Part shown: positions 1-5,262 of the stretch, in pieces
How the letters are laid out: each line of letters opens with the position of its first letter
Position numbering within the stretch: position 1 is the first letter of the stretch
Origin: Thermoplasmatota archaeon
Lineage (GTDB): Archaea > Thermoplasmatota > E2 > JACPAO01 > JAHFTW01
Length of the DNA stretch: 7,133 nt
Assembly: GCA_028289805.1 (NCBI GenBank)
Contig: JANQNI010000269.1
Coordinates: 1 to 7,133 of the forward strand
Direction of reading: 5' to 3'
The notes under the pieces: model-generated
Databases searched by the model: none
Told to the model about the DNA's origin: nothing
What the model saw: the letters and a program-made list of their open reading frames with translations, nothing else
Position numbers and translations under genes: made by a program

Positions 1-215
1 CGCAGGTGGCCCACGAGGGTCTTGAAGGTGCGGCGCCACAGGGCCACGTAGGCGCGGGCGGCGGCGCGCTGCTCGTCGGCCTCCAGCGTCTCCAGGACGG
101 CGCGGAAGGCGTCGGCGTCGACCACGTCGTTGGGGTCCGCCGCCGGGCAGGGGGGCAGGTGGGGCCGTCCGGCCTGGAGGTGATGCCAGAGGATGGCCCG
201 CACGGTGCCGCCCAT
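1..215 (-). CDS. Unrecognised protein, N-terminal part (runs off left edge)
   Basis: An open minus-strand frame begins at ATG 215-213 and gives 71 residues before the window ends. I do not recognise the family. Codon third positions are almost all G or C, as in the other genes here, while the competing minus frame from ATG 241 reads as a Pro/Ser/Arg/Trp-rich shadow. Visible features are an N-terminal segment with two adjacent His (residues 11-12), a Pro-rich stretch around residues 18-25 with one Cys (23), and an Ala/Glu/Arg-rich amphipathic helix from about residue 33 onward ending in Trp60, Arg61 and Arg62. No signal peptide or membrane segment is seen. A GTG four codons upstream (227-225) is an alternative start. 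It is divergent from the TrmB-type regulator and shares its 63-bp spacer, so it is a plausible regulatory target of that protein; this is inference. Confidence 0.6.
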   Translation of the reverse strand, partial: MGGTVRAILWHHLQAGRPHLPPCPAADPNDVVDADAFRAVLETLEADEQRAAARAYVALWRRTFKTLVGHL

Positions 216-238
216 GGGGCGCGCCACCCGGACCCCTT

Positions 239-278
239 CATTAACCGTTATACTCGACAACAACGTAGCCGGGGTTGT
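239..278. promoter_or_regulatory. Divergent promoter region with TATA-like box and 9-bp palindrome
   Basis: This is the only A/T-rich patch between the two divergent genes. On the plus strand, TTATAC (248-253) centres about 28 bases before the regulator's ATG at 279, the distance expected of an archaeal TATA box for a leaderless transcript. No Shine-Dalgarno precedes that ATG. On the minus strand, TTAAT-like sequence around 239-244 is similarly placed for the ATG at 215. Positions 242-250 form the palindrome TAAC-C-GTTA, overlapping the edge of the TATA-like box. A bound regulator there could block both directions; autoregulation by the TrmB-type protein is inferred. Confidence 0.5.
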
Positions 279-1175
279 ATGTTGGAGGTGCTGGAGGACC
301 TCGGCCTGACCGCCTACGAGGCGCGGGCGCTCTCCCACCTGCTGCGCCACGGCGAGCGCACCGGCCCCGCCCTGTCGCGGGAGGCCGACGTTCCCTTCGG
401 CCGCGTCTACGACACCCTCAACGGCCTCGTCGACCGCGGCCTCGTCACCGTCTCCGCCGGCCGCCCCAAGCGCTACGAGGCGGCCCCCGTCCAGACCCTC
501 CCCGGCCGCATCCTCGCCCACAACCGCCGCCGCCTCCAGGAGGAGGAGCACCGGCTGGAGCAGCAGGTGGACGCGCTGGGCCGGGAACTGGAGCAGTGGC
601 AGCCCCGCCGCGACCCCCAGACGGCCAGCTACGGCGTCCGGCTCGGGGAGGACTCGGCGCGCGCCTTCCTGATCGAGGCCACCCACGAGGCCGCCGAGCA
701 GGTGGTCGCCTACCTCGCCTTCGGGAAGATCCACGACGACGACCTGGCGCTCTTCGACGCCCTGCGCCACGCCGTCGGCCGCGGCGTGCGCACCCGCGTC
801 CTGCTGCGCGCCGACGACATCGACTACCTGCTCTCCACCCCCTACGTGGAGGACGTCCTGGAGGCGCTCCTGCCCCACCTGGGCGAGAACCTGGAGGTGC
901 GCCTCACCTGGGCCGACTCCACGCCGTTTGCCGCCCTCGACCGCCAGCGCGCCATGCTCGGCGTCACCAACCCCCTCGACCCCGACGTCTACTTCGCCGT
1001 CATCCACGTCGACGACCCCGTATTCAGCATGGGCCTGGAGGGGAAGTTCGAGGCGCTCTGGGCGGAGGGCAAGGAACCCGCCGACCTCATCCAGTGGGCC
1101 CTCGGGAAGAAGGGCGGCCGGGCCCTCCTGCGCTTCGGCAACCGGCTGCGCGCCCGGCGCGGCGCCCCGCCATAA
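279..1175 (+). CDS. TrmB-family transcriptional regulator with PLD-like effector domain
   Basis: A 298-residue cytoplasmic DNA-binding regulator. Residues 4-70 form the TrmB winged helix-turn-helix: an LTAYEARAL opening helix, a recognition helix near residues 40-51 containing GRVYDTLNGL, and a wing with GRPKRYEA (61-68). A Glu/Arg-rich helix at about 80-107 is probably the dimerising coiled coil. Residues 118-265 match the phospholipase-D-like domain common in TrmB-type regulators, with strands VVAYLAF and TRVLLR and the late segment around FSMGLEGKFEALW. The HKD catalytic motif is not seen, so it is likely a ligand-sensing rather than enzymatic domain. The frame is open back to position 6, but the upstream stretch is the antisense shadow of the divergent gene; the ATG at 279 starts directly at the conserved domain and suits the TATA-like box. 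The ligand is unknown; classical TrmB proteins sense sugars, but the PLD-like subclass is poorly characterised. Confidence 0.88.
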   Translation: MLEVLEDLGLTAYEARALSHLLRHGERTGPALSREADVPFGRVYDTLNGLVDRGLVTVSAGRPKRYEAAPVQTLPGRILAHNRRRLQEEEHRLEQQVDALGRELEQWQPRRDPQTASYGVRLGEDSARAFLIEATHEAAEQVVAYLAFGKIHDDDLALFDALRHAVGRGVRTRVLLRADDIDYLLSTPYVEDVLEALLPHLGENLEVRLTWADSTPFAALDRQRAMLGVTNPLDPDVYFAVIHVDDPVFSMGLEGKFEALWAEGKEPADLIQWALGKKGGRALLRFGNRLRARRGAPP

Positions 1176-1249
1176 TCAGCCGAAACTGACAAGAACCCGG
1201 CTACCCGCATAGCAGACGTGCGGGCAACCCACGGACGAAGAGGCGGGGC
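1170..1249 (+). promoter_or_regulatory. Putative promoter and leader dyad before the membrane-sensor gene
   Basis: CATAAT (1170-1175) overlaps the regulator's stop codon and could act as a TATA-like box, placing a start site near 1200. Just downstream, CCCGCA (1204-1209) and TGCGGG (1219-1224) form a perfect 6-bp inverted repeat around a 9-base loop. A purine-rich GAGGCGGGG (1239-1247) lies immediately before the ATG at 1250 and is a rough, tightly spaced ribosome-binding site. The dyad could be an RNA hairpin, an operator, or a weak terminator for the preceding gene; no T-tract follows it. Confidence 0.35.
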
Positions 1250-1792
1250 ATGACGCTCCTGGACATTCCCCCTCCGAGTTTCCTGTGGTACATGGGGGTG
1301 GCCTCCAACGCCCTCGCCGCCGTCCTGTTCCTGACCCTCGGCACCCTGGTCCTGGGCAAGCTGCACCGCAGCAGCCAACTCACGGACAACCCCCTCGGCT
1401 CCACCACCGGCTTCATCTTCGTCATCGCCGCCGGCAGCCACGCCGTCCACGCGGCCACCTTCATCGGCCCGGGCGTCACCCTCGGCCTCCTCGCCGCCGT
1501 GGTCTCCGTCGACCTCGCACTCGTTGCGACCATCGTCGTCTACCTCCTGGCGCGCCGTCGCCACGGGGCCACCGCTGCCATCTACGAGGACCTGGAGGGC
1601 CGCCGTCGCGCCCTGGAACTCAACGACGCCGTCGTGCAGCGGCTCGCCGAAGCCAAGCTCGCCCTCGACCTGGGGCACGTCGACGCCGCCTACGAGGCCG
1701 TCGGCTCCAGCCTCGAACAATCCAAGCGCATCTGCAACGACATGATCGCCGGCGACTCGGGCCGGCTGCGCGCCGAGCGGAGGCGGACGTGA
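1250..1792 (+). CDS. Three-helix membrane protein with HisKA_3-like helix lacking the phosphoacceptor His
   Basis: A 180-residue protein. Three hydrophobic segments are visible at about residues 12-36, 52-72 and 76-101, followed by a positive cluster (ARRRH, 101-105) that places the tail in the cytoplasm. TM2 contains two His (64 and 67). The tail (about 112-166) is a long amphipathic helical pair: an EDLEGRRRALELNDAVVQ stretch followed by a second helix ending SKRICNDMI. It resembles the dimerisation helix of HisKA_3 histidine kinases, where ELHD is usual; here the motif is ELND, with Asn125 in place of His. No ATPase domain is present, so it should not autophosphorylate. From memory, similar ELND/IND-VVQ-type proteins occur beside response regulators in actinobacteria; I could not check this. 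It overlaps the receiver gene by one base, so the two very probably act together. I see no firm family name and infer a signal-input or scaffold role. Confidence 0.72.
   Translation: MTLLDIPPPSFLWYMGVASNALAAVLFLTLGTLVLGKLHRSSQLTDNPLGSTTGFIFVIAAGSHAVHAATFIGPGVTLGLLAAVVSVDLALVATIVVYLLARRRHGATAAIYEDLEGRRRALELNDAVVQRLAEAKLALDLGHVDAAYEAVGSSLEQSKRICNDMIAGDSGRLRAERRRT
1779..1783 (+). promoter_or_regulatory. Shine-Dalgarno that fixes the receiver-gene start
   Basis: GGAGG lies eight bases before the ATG at 1792, inside the last codons of the upstream gene. It favours ATG 1792 over the in-frame GTG at 1789 and indicates coupled translation of the two overlapping genes. Confidence 0.6.
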
Positions 1793-2226
1793 TGCGCACG
1801 CTGCTGGTGGACGACGCCGCCAGCCTCCGCGCCCTCGTGCGCATCGCCTTGAACCGCGACGGCGACTTCGACGTGGTCGCCGAGGCCGGCGACGGCCGCG
1901 ACGCCATCGAGAAGGCGTCCCGGTGGCGCCCCGACGTGGTCCTGCTCGACCTCGCCATGCCCGTCATGGACGGGTTGGAGGCCCTCCCCCGCATCCGCGA
2001 GGTCTCCCCCAGCAGCAGCATCGTCGTCTTCACCGGCTTCGGCGACCCCGCCGTGCTGCGGCGCGCCCACGACGCCGGCGCGGCCGGCGTCATCGAGAAG
2101 GGACTCGGGCCCCAGGAACTGTGCGACGCCATCCGGGACATCGTGCAGGGACGACCGCCCGGGAGCGACCCCGCGCACCTGGCCGCTGCCACGTCGGGCG
2201 CCGGCGAGGACGTGGCGGCCTCCTGA
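1792..2226 (+). CDS. Stand-alone response regulator receiver protein
   Basis: A 144-residue CheY-like protein made almost wholly of a REC domain (about 2-120). The acidic pocket is Asp7 and Asp8 (in LLVDDA), the phosphoacceptor is Asp53 (in VVLLDLAMPVMDG), the switch Thr is Thr81 (VVFTG), and the conserved Lys is Lys103 (VIEKG). All five are present, so phosphorylation is expected to work. The sequence around LAMPVMDGLEAL is typical of NarL-type receivers, but there is no DNA-binding domain: the last 24 residues are a short Ala/Gly-rich tail. The output must therefore be through protein contact. Its stop-start junction with the preceding membrane-protein gene (TGATG) shows it is the second gene of an operon. 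No complete histidine kinase lies in the window, so the phosphate donor is either elsewhere or acts through the partner protein. Confidence 0.92.
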   Translation: MRTLLVDDAASLRALVRIALNRDGDFDVVAEAGDGRDAIEKASRWRPDVVLLDLAMPVMDGLEALPRIREVSPSSSIVVFTGFGDPAVLRRAHDAGAAGVIEKGLGPQELCDAIRDIVQGRPPGSDPAHLAAATSGAGEDVAAS

Positions 2227-2235
2227 CGGGGCGCA

Positions 2236-2268
2236 CGGAGGCGACCTCCGCCGCGAGGCCCCGGGGCC
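2236..2268. terminator. Hairpins between convergent genes
   Basis: Two adjacent inverted repeats fill the 65-bp gap between the receiver gene and the convergent LiaF-like gene. CGGAGG (2236-2241) pairs with CCTCCG (2245-2250) around CGA, and GGCCCCGGGGCC (2257-2268) is a perfect 12-bp palindrome. Being symmetric they could end transcription from both sides. Neither is followed by a T-run, so termination is inferred from position and symmetry. Confidence 0.4.
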
Positions 2269-2291
2269 ACGCCGGCCTCCGGACGGCCCGC

Positions 2292-3023
2292 TCAGTCCTT
2301 CGGCCGGTCCCGCACCTCGACGCTGCCAAACAGCGCCAGGCCGTCCACGCGCAGCGCCGGGCCGTCCGGGCTGCCGCGGGTCTTGTTCTCGAAGCCGCCG
2401 AAGACTGGCGTCCCGTGCAGCGCCACGTTCGTCCCCTCCGGCACCAGCACCGTCACGCCGCCGAAGATCGCCGTGGCGTTGAGCCGCGCGTCCCGCGCCA
2501 GCACCGCCTCCCGGAGGTCCAGATCGGCGCCCCCGAACAACACGGTCACGTCGCCGCCCTCGAACGACCGCGACCCGACGCGCTCCTCGAAGCCTCCGAA
2601 CGCAGCGAACCGATGCAACCGGTTCTCCTCCACGCGCTGCGCCGGTTCCGCCCGGCGCGACCGCCCCCCGCGCCGCAGGGACCCCAGCACCAGCACCAGC
2701 CCCAGGGCGATGGCCGCCACCGCCCAGGCGTACCGGCCGAGGCCGGGGCCGACCAGGTCCAGGTTGCGCAGCAGGAGGTACACGCCGATGGCGACGACCA
2801 CGGTCGGCCCGAACCAGCGTCCGCTGTGCGTCACGAGCTGGACGAGGCCCAAGGCGATGAGCACCGCGGGCCACCACGTCCCCGCGAAGGAACTGAAGTC
2901 CCACACGCCGGCCAGGTCCAGGGCGCCCCCCGCTCCGACGACGAGCAACAGCAGACCGAGGATGAACCGTGCGTTCACGGCGGGGGCAACGTCGGCGGGG
3001 TCAAGGCCGTTTTCGTGCGCCAC
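2292..3023 (-). CDS. LiaF-like membrane protein (four TM helices plus FGG-rung C-terminal domain)
   Basis: A 243-residue protein from a GTG at 3023-3021. Four hydrophobic helices lie at about residues 19-36, 48-65, 71-86 and 98-115, matching the LiaI/LiaF-type TM region. A basic linker (117-130) follows, then a soluble C-terminal domain (137-240) resembling the LiaF 'cell wall-active antibiotics response' domain. It contains five FGG-type motifs with Phe at 142, 163, 187, 208 and 232, alternately 21 and 24 residues apart, as expected for stacked beta-helix rungs. In Firmicutes LiaF modulates an envelope-stress kinase; in archaea the role is unknown. The start fits a TATA-like CTATAG about 47 bases upstream and a GGAG at 3038-3035. 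A second GTG at 2978-2976, right at the first helix, is an alternative. The gene is convergent with the receiver gene and divergent from the small ORF. Confidence 0.8.
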   Translation of the reverse strand: MAHENGLDPADVAPAVNARFILGLLLLVVGAGGALDLAGVWDFSSFAGTWWPAVLIALGLVQLVTHSGRWFGPTVVVAIGVYLLLRNLDLVGPGLGRYAWAVAAIALGLVLVLGSLRRGGRSRRAEPAQRVEENRLHRFAAFGGFEERVGSRSFEGGDVTVLFGGADLDLREAVLARDARLNATAIFGGVTVLVPEGTNVALHGTPVFGGFENKTRGSPDGPALRVDGLALFGSVEVRDRPKD

Positions 3024-3065
3024 GGCGGGTCGCGCTCCGGCGCACCGACCCCCGCGGGCCTCGGC

Positions 3066-3076
3066 CACTATAGATT
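3066..3076. promoter_or_regulatory. Symmetric TATA-like box, probably bidirectional
   Basis: ACTATAGAT contains the perfect palindrome CTATAG (3068-3073) in an otherwise GC-rich stretch. Leftward it would place a start near 3043, about 20 bases before the LiaF-like GTG. Rightward it would place one near 3097, about 34 bases before the small ORF's ATG. One box could serve both genes. Confidence 0.45.
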
Positions 3077-3130
3077 CCGTGTTTCCTGCAGGGAGGCGCC
3101 GAATACCCGTCGCGCCCATCAAGGGGTGCC

Positions 3131-3208
3131 ATGAACGAAACCACCCCCAACGGCGACGGGACCCTGCCGGTCCTGCGAAGCCGCATCGACGCCGCCCTCG
3201 GGTTCTAA
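3131..3208 (+). CDS. Possible 25-residue small protein
   Basis: ATG 3131 to TAA 3206-3208 encodes 25 residues, starting MNETTPNGDG and ending RIDAALGF. Third codon positions are G or C in 22 of 24 sense codons after the start, like the confirmed genes, though the region is GC-rich anyway. An AAGGGG purine run sits four bases before the ATG, a TATA-like CTATAG lies about 60 bases upstream, and a 13-bp hairpin begins 17 bases after the stop. That complete transcription-unit architecture is the main support. There is no membrane segment or Cys; the C-terminal half (LRSRIDAAL) could form a short amphipathic helix. I recognise no homologue. It could instead be a leader peptide, the remnant start of a lost gene, or chance. 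Confidence 0.42.
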   Translation: MNETTPNGDGTLPVLRSRIDAALGF

Positions 3209-3224
3209 CCCGGCCGCGGCGCCC

Positions 3225-3257
3225 CCGTCGGCCCCGACCTCGCTCGGGAGCCGACGG
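3225..3257 (+). terminator. Long hairpin after the small ORF
   Basis: CCGTCGGC (3225-3232) pairs with GCCGACGG (3250-3257), continued inward by CCCGA (3233-3237) with TCGGG (3244-3248), giving a 13-bp stem with one bulged A (3249) and a 6-base loop. A pyrimidine-rich stretch (ATTCCCCTTCCC) follows. It is best read as a terminator for the small transcript upstream of the chaperonin promoter; a structured small RNA is an alternative. Confidence 0.5.
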
Positions 3258-3350
3258 ATTCCCCTTCCCACAACCCTTCCGCCTTGTGCTTCGTGGCCCC
3301 AGCCACCGCCTCTCGGGATGCTCCTTGCGGGGGCGTCCGGACAACCTCGC
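3258..3350 (+). other. Non-coding stretch before the chaperonin promoter
   Basis: Between the hairpin and the promoter dyad I see no convincing reading frame, ribosome-binding site or strong structure. It starts pyrimidine-rich and becomes GC-rich. Confidence 0.4.
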
Positions 3351-3370
3351 CTTGACAATCAAGCTTAAGT
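3351..3370 (+). promoter_or_regulatory. Chaperonin promoter: dyad overlapping BRE/TATA
   Basis: GCTTAAGTA (3363-3371) is the best TATA-like box before the chaperonin gene and predicts a start near 3393, giving a leader of about 78 bases. Its upstream edge overlaps the 13-bp dyad CTTGA-CAA-TCAAG (3351-3363), and the box itself contains the palindromes AAGCTT (3361-3366) and CTTAAG (3364-3369). A dyad sitting on the BRE position suggests a repressor site, as expected for a heat-responsive archaeal chaperonin gene; which protein binds is unknown. Confidence 0.55.
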
Positions 3371-3397
3371 ACGAGCGCTCATGCAGAAATCCAGAAC

Positions 3398-3456
3398 CGG
3401 GGCGCCCCCGAACCCTGTGGGTGTGGGGTCGCGCCGGTCCACCGACCCACGGGTCG
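3398..3456 (+). promoter_or_regulatory. Structured 5' leader of the chaperonin mRNA with two exclusive folds
   Basis: Three pairings are visible. CGGGG (3398-3402) pairs with CCCCG (3406-3410). CGACCCAC (3443-3450) can pair back with GTGGGGTCG (3423-3431, one bulged G), or its first five bases can pair forward with GGTCG (3452-3456) in a short hairpin ending three bases before the Shine-Dalgarno. The last two pairings cannot coexist. The same 14 bases (3443-3456) are also a perfect DNA palindrome. This could be a temperature-sensing or attenuator-like leader, or simply an operator. Confidence 0.4.
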
Positions 3457-3459
3457 ATT

Positions 3460-3464
3460 GGAGG
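3460..3464 (+). promoter_or_regulatory. Shine-Dalgarno of the chaperonin gene
   Basis: GGAGG lies seven bases before ATG 3472 and fixes the start of the gene, ruling out the long in-frame upstream extension. Confidence 0.8.
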
Positions 3465-3471
3465 CAAGAAC

Positions 3472-5133
3472 ATGAACGGTTCCCAGCAACCCATCTACAT
3501 CCTCAAGGAAGGCACGGAGCGCACGAAGGGCCGCAGCGCCCAGAGCAACAACATCTACGCTGCCCGCCTCATCGCCGAGACGGTCAAGACGACCCTCGGT
3601 CCCCGCGGCATGGACAAGATGCTCGTCGACTCCATGGGCGACGTGGTCATCACCAACGACGGCGCCACCATCCTCAAGGAGATCGACGTGGCCCACCCCG
3701 CCGCCAAGATGGTCATCGAGGTCGCCAAGACCCAGGACGCCGAGTGCGGCGACGGCACGACGACCTCGGTCGTCCTGACCGGTGAGCTGCTGAAGGTCGC
3801 CGGCGAGCTGCTGGAGAAGGGCATCCACCCCACCACCGTCACCGCCGGCTACAACCTGGCTGCCAAGGAGGCCGTCAAGGTCCTGGAGGGCATGGCCCAG
3901 ACCATCAAGAAGAACGACAAGAAGGCGCTGCTGAACATCGCCAACACCAGCCTGGCCAGCAAGTCCGCCAGCACCAACGCCGACCTGCTGACCCAGATCG
4001 TGGTTGACGCGGTCACCGCCGTGGCCGAGACCACCGGCACCGGCAAGAACGCCACCACCGAGGTCGACCTGGACAACGTCATCGTCCAGAAGGCCAAGGG
4101 CGGCAGCCTGGAGGACACCACCCTCGTGCAGGGCGTCATCCTGGACAAGGAGCGCGTCCACGCCGGCATGCCCGAGCGCGTCGAGAACGCCAAGATCGCC
4201 CTCGTCAACGCTGCGCTGGAGATCAAGAAGACCGAGGTCGACGCGAAGATCGAGATCACCGCCCCCGACCAGCTCGGTGCCTTCCTCGCCCAGGAGGAGG
4301 CCACGCTGAAGGAGATGGTGGACAAGGTCAAGAAGGCCGGTGCCACCGTGCTGATCTGCCAGAAGGGCATCGACGACCTCGCCCAGCACTTCCTGGCCAA
4401 GAACGGCGTCTACGCCATCCGCCGCGCCAAGAAGAGCGACATGGAGAAGCTCGCCAAGGCCACCGGCGCCACCGTCGTCAACACCCTCGACGACCTGGAC
4501 AAGAAGAGCCTCGGCACCGCCGGCACCGTCCACGAGAAGAAGATCGGCGACGACACCTTCACCTTCGTCACCGACTGCAAGGAGGCCAAGGCGGTCAGCA
4601 TCCTGCTGCGCGGCGGCACCGAGCACGTCGTCGACGAGGCCGACCGCGCCCTGGAGGACGCCCTCAACGTCGTCGCCGTCGCCCTCGAGGACGGCAAGAT
4701 GACCCCCGGCGGCGGCGCCGCCGCGACCGAGATCGCCCTGCGCCTGCGCGACTTCGCCACCACCGTCGGTGGCCGCGAGCAGATGGCCATCGAGGCCTTC
4801 GCCAACGCCGTCGAGGTCGTCCCCCGCACCCTGGCCGAGAACGCCGGCCTCGACGAGATCGACATCCTGCTGGCCCTGCGCCGCGCCCACAAGCGCGGCA
4901 AGACCCACGCGGGCGTCAACGTCTTCACCGGCAAGGTCGAGGACATGTTCGAGAACGACGTCATCGAGCCCCTGCGCGTCGGCACCCAGGAGATCAAGGC
5001 CTCCACCGAGGCCGCCATCATGATCCTCCGCATCGACGACGTCATCGCCGCCAAGGCCTTCAGCGGCGGCGAGGGCGGTGCCGGCGGCATGCCCGGTGGC
5101 ATGCCCGGCGGCATGGACGGGATGGACTTCTAG
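3472..5133 (+). CDS. thsA: Thermosome subunit (group II chaperonin)
   Basis: A 553-residue cytoplasmic ATP-driven chaperonin subunit; such subunits form a double-ring cage that refolds proteins without a GroES lid. Equatorial signatures are TLGPRGMDKMLVD (41-53), NDGATILKE (62-70) and GDGTTTSVVLTGELL (93-107), then LEDAL (394-398) and GGGAAATEIALRLRDFA in the second equatorial half. Likely catalytic Asp are 63, 94 and 396. The Lys/Glu-rich apical domain spans about 205-370. The C-terminus is the typical cage-facing GGM tail (GGMPGGMPGGMDGMDF). Length matches the usual 540-560. Start is set by a Shine-Dalgarno seven bases before the ATG. The gene has its own promoter with a dyad, a structured leader and a terminator hairpin, so it is probably monocistronic and stress-regulated. 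Only one subunit gene is in the window; whether it is alpha or beta cannot be told, so the symbol is nominal. Confidence 0.98.
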   Translation: MNGSQQPIYILKEGTERTKGRSAQSNNIYAARLIAETVKTTLGPRGMDKMLVDSMGDVVITNDGATILKEIDVAHPAAKMVIEVAKTQDAECGDGTTTSVVLTGELLKVAGELLEKGIHPTTVTAGYNLAAKEAVKVLEGMAQTIKKNDKKALLNIANTSLASKSASTNADLLTQIVVDAVTAVAETTGTGKNATTEVDLDNVIVQKAKGGSLEDTTLVQGVILDKERVHAGMPERVENAKIALVNAALEIKKTEVDAKIEITAPDQLGAFLAQEEATLKEMVDKVKKAGATVLICQKGIDDLAQHFLAKNGVYAIRRAKKSDMEKLAKATGATVVNTLDDLDKKSLGTAGTVHEKKIGDDTFTFVTDCKEAKAVSILLRGGTEHVVDEADRALEDALNVVAVALEDGKMTPGGGAAATEIALRLRDFATTVGGREQMAIEAFANAVEVVPRTLAENAGLDEIDILLALRRAHKRGKTHAGVNVFTGKVEDMFENDVIEPLRVGTQEIKASTEAAIMILRIDDVIAAKAFSGGEGGAGGMPGGMPGGMDGMDF

Positions 5134-5183
5134 GCGGGATTTCTCAAAGAGACATCCCGCCCCGCTTCTTCCTTCCTTCCTTG
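5133..5183 (+). terminator. Strong terminator hairpin after the chaperonin gene
   Basis: The stem starts at the last base of the stop codon: GGCGGGAT (5133-5140) pairs with ATCCCGCC (5154-5161), and inside it TCTC (5142-5145) pairs with GAGA (5149-5152) around AAA. Only one mismatch interrupts the 12 pairs. A long pyrimidine tract (TCTTCCTTCCTTCCTT and flanks, to about 5182) follows, giving the U-containing tail archaeal termination favours. Confidence 0.8.
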
Positions 5184-5217
5184 CCCGCCCCGCCGCCCGC
5201 GCACGGTCGGACTGGGG

Positions 5218-5262
5218 TGGAACCATTCCATCAGTAAACCAGAAACCATCAGGTTCTCTGGT
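5218..5262 (+). promoter_or_regulatory. Dyad and leader hairpin before the secreted-protein gene
   Basis: TGGAA-CCA-TTCCA (5218-5230) is a 13-bp dyad. It is followed by ACCAGAAACC (5238-5247) pairing with GGTTCTCTGGT (5252-5262), a 10-bp stem with one bulged C and the tetraloop ATCA, ending 14 bases before ATG 5277. No Shine-Dalgarno precedes the ATG, and no clear TATA box is visible; CAGTAAAC (5232-5239) is the best weak candidate. The repeats may be operators on a near-leaderless promoter, or an RNA hairpin if the transcript starts further up. Confidence 0.4.

Noticed and set aside
6..278. N-terminal extension of the TrmB-type regulator by 91 codons
   Set aside because: It overlaps the divergent minus-strand gene, reads as a Gly/Ala/His-rich shadow, and the conserved winged-helix domain begins at the ATG at 279.
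1690..2904. A 404-codon minus-strand frame over the receiver and LiaF-like genes
   Set aside because: It is the wrong frame for both genes and very Arg/Gly/Ala-rich, typical of a GC-rich shadow.
2383..3471. In-frame N-terminal extension of the chaperonin gene by 363 codons
   Set aside because: It crosses the LiaF-like gene in antisense, is Arg/Pro/Ser/Thr-rich, and the normal thermosome N-terminus with a Shine-Dalgarno starts at 3472.
3209..3471. A tRNA or known riboswitch in the longest intergenic region
   Set aside because: I looked for cloverleaf arms and common riboswitch cores and saw only simple hairpins.
3024..3494. Upstream extension of the LiaF-like gene to an ATG at 3494 or 3119
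   Set aside because: It would run through the TATA-like box and the small ORF, and the translation is Arg/Gly-rich with no match to LiaF-type N-termini.
3379..5226. A 615-codon open frame on the minus strand across the chaperonin gene
   Set aside because: It is the antisense of a certain thermosome gene; its translation is a Gly/Leu/Val/Asp-rich low-complexity chain with no recognisable motif, as expected in high-GC DNA where antisense stops are rare.
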